Assembly: GCA_944393295.1 (NCBI GenBank)
Contig: CALXZR010000134.1
Location: 1-12,265 of the forward strand
Direction of reading: 5' to 3'
From: an uncultured Clostridia bacterium
Lineage (GTDB): Bacteria; Bacillota_A; Clostridia; TANB77; CAG-508
Length of the DNA: 12,265 nucleotides
Position 1 is the first letter of the stretch. Each line of letters opens with the position of its first letter. This document shows positions 12,133 through 12,265 of this stretch, piece by piece. The position numbers were made by a program, and so were the translations under genes. The notes below the pieces were generated by a model. It saw only the letters and a list, made by a program, of their open reading frames with translations, was not told where the DNA came from and searched no databases.

Positions 12133-12265
12133 ATGAATAATACTACATATAGCCCTAAAAAAGGCGAAATTGAAAAAAAATGGTATATAATAGACGCAAC
12201 AGATAAGTCATTAGGTAGAGTTGCTAGTGAAGCAGCTAAATTATTAAGAGGAAAACATAAACCAA
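12133..12265 (+). CDS. rplM: 50S ribosomal protein L13 (uL13), N-terminal 44 residues (cut by window edge)
   Basis: Early-assembling large-subunit protein. The visible residues [20 protein letters not shown] and [20 protein letters not shown] followed by KHKP match the family start (WyvIDAtgktLGRLAs.iA..LrGKhKp). Start ATG at 12133 follows GGAGGG (12117-12122) at ten bases. In Bacillota rpsI normally follows; it would lie outside. The frame runs open to the end of the window. Confidence 0.96.
   Translation, partial: MNNTTYSPKKGEIEKKWYIIDATDKSLGRVASEAAKLLRGKHKP

Noticed and set aside
1..12265. CRISPR arrays, tRNA or rRNA genes, insertion sequences
   Set aside because: No spaced direct repeats, no tRNA cloverleaf or rRNA signature and no transposase were seen on either strand.

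Overview
The window comes from an AT-rich, spore-forming member of the Clostridia. Hand-counted 60-base samples give about 28% G+C in leuS but 43-50% in the gene at 3942-4400. The lineage reading rests on a class 3 (Firmicutes-type) fructose-1,6-bisphosphatase, a spoVA spore gene set, strong AAGGAGG-type ribosome binding sites, and SigA-type promoters that almost all have exactly 17-base spacers. An uncultured gut clostridium is plausible, but genus and order cannot be proven from the sequence.

Layout from left to right. The 5' part of fbp (minus strand, cut by the window edge) is followed by a plus-strand spore operon: dodecin-like protein, spoVAC, spoVAD, spoVAE. Next come two plus-strand single-gene units. 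One is a YgjP-type zinc metallopeptidase whose SigA promoter is followed by a perfect GAAC-N4-GTTC LexA-type box. The other is a G+C-richer GNAT acetyltransferase with its own promoter and terminator. It converges on leuS (minus) across a shared hairpin terminator. Further minus-strand genes are a membrane-anchored Ig plus formylglycine-enzyme-fold protein lacking the catalytic cysteines, rpmA and rplU, a remnant that joins the start of an ECF sigma factor to an unrelated C-terminus, and the infC-rpmI-rplT operon. A small membrane/coiled-coil protein gene (minus) is divergent from rplM (plus, cut by the right edge).

Most of the window is translation housekeeping: leucyl-tRNA synthetase, IF3, L35, L20, L21, L27 and L13. 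The ribosomal operons have long structured leaders that fit autoregulation, including an intrinsic terminator directly in front of the infC ribosome binding site. infC has no ATG, GTG or TTG at a usable distance and probably starts at AUA, a non-canonical start of the type linked to IF3 self-control. L27 lacks the N-terminal extension usual in Firmicutes, and the Prp protease gene that normally sits between rplU and rpmA is missing too.

No complete new multi-gene system is evident. The observations most worth testing are the putative SOS control of the YgjP-like peptidase, a dodecin leading the spoVA operon, the AUA start of infC, paired loss of the L27 extension and Prp, the sigma-factor chimera, inverted repeats that could fold whole transcripts, and an unassigned hairpin pair at 8362-8455.
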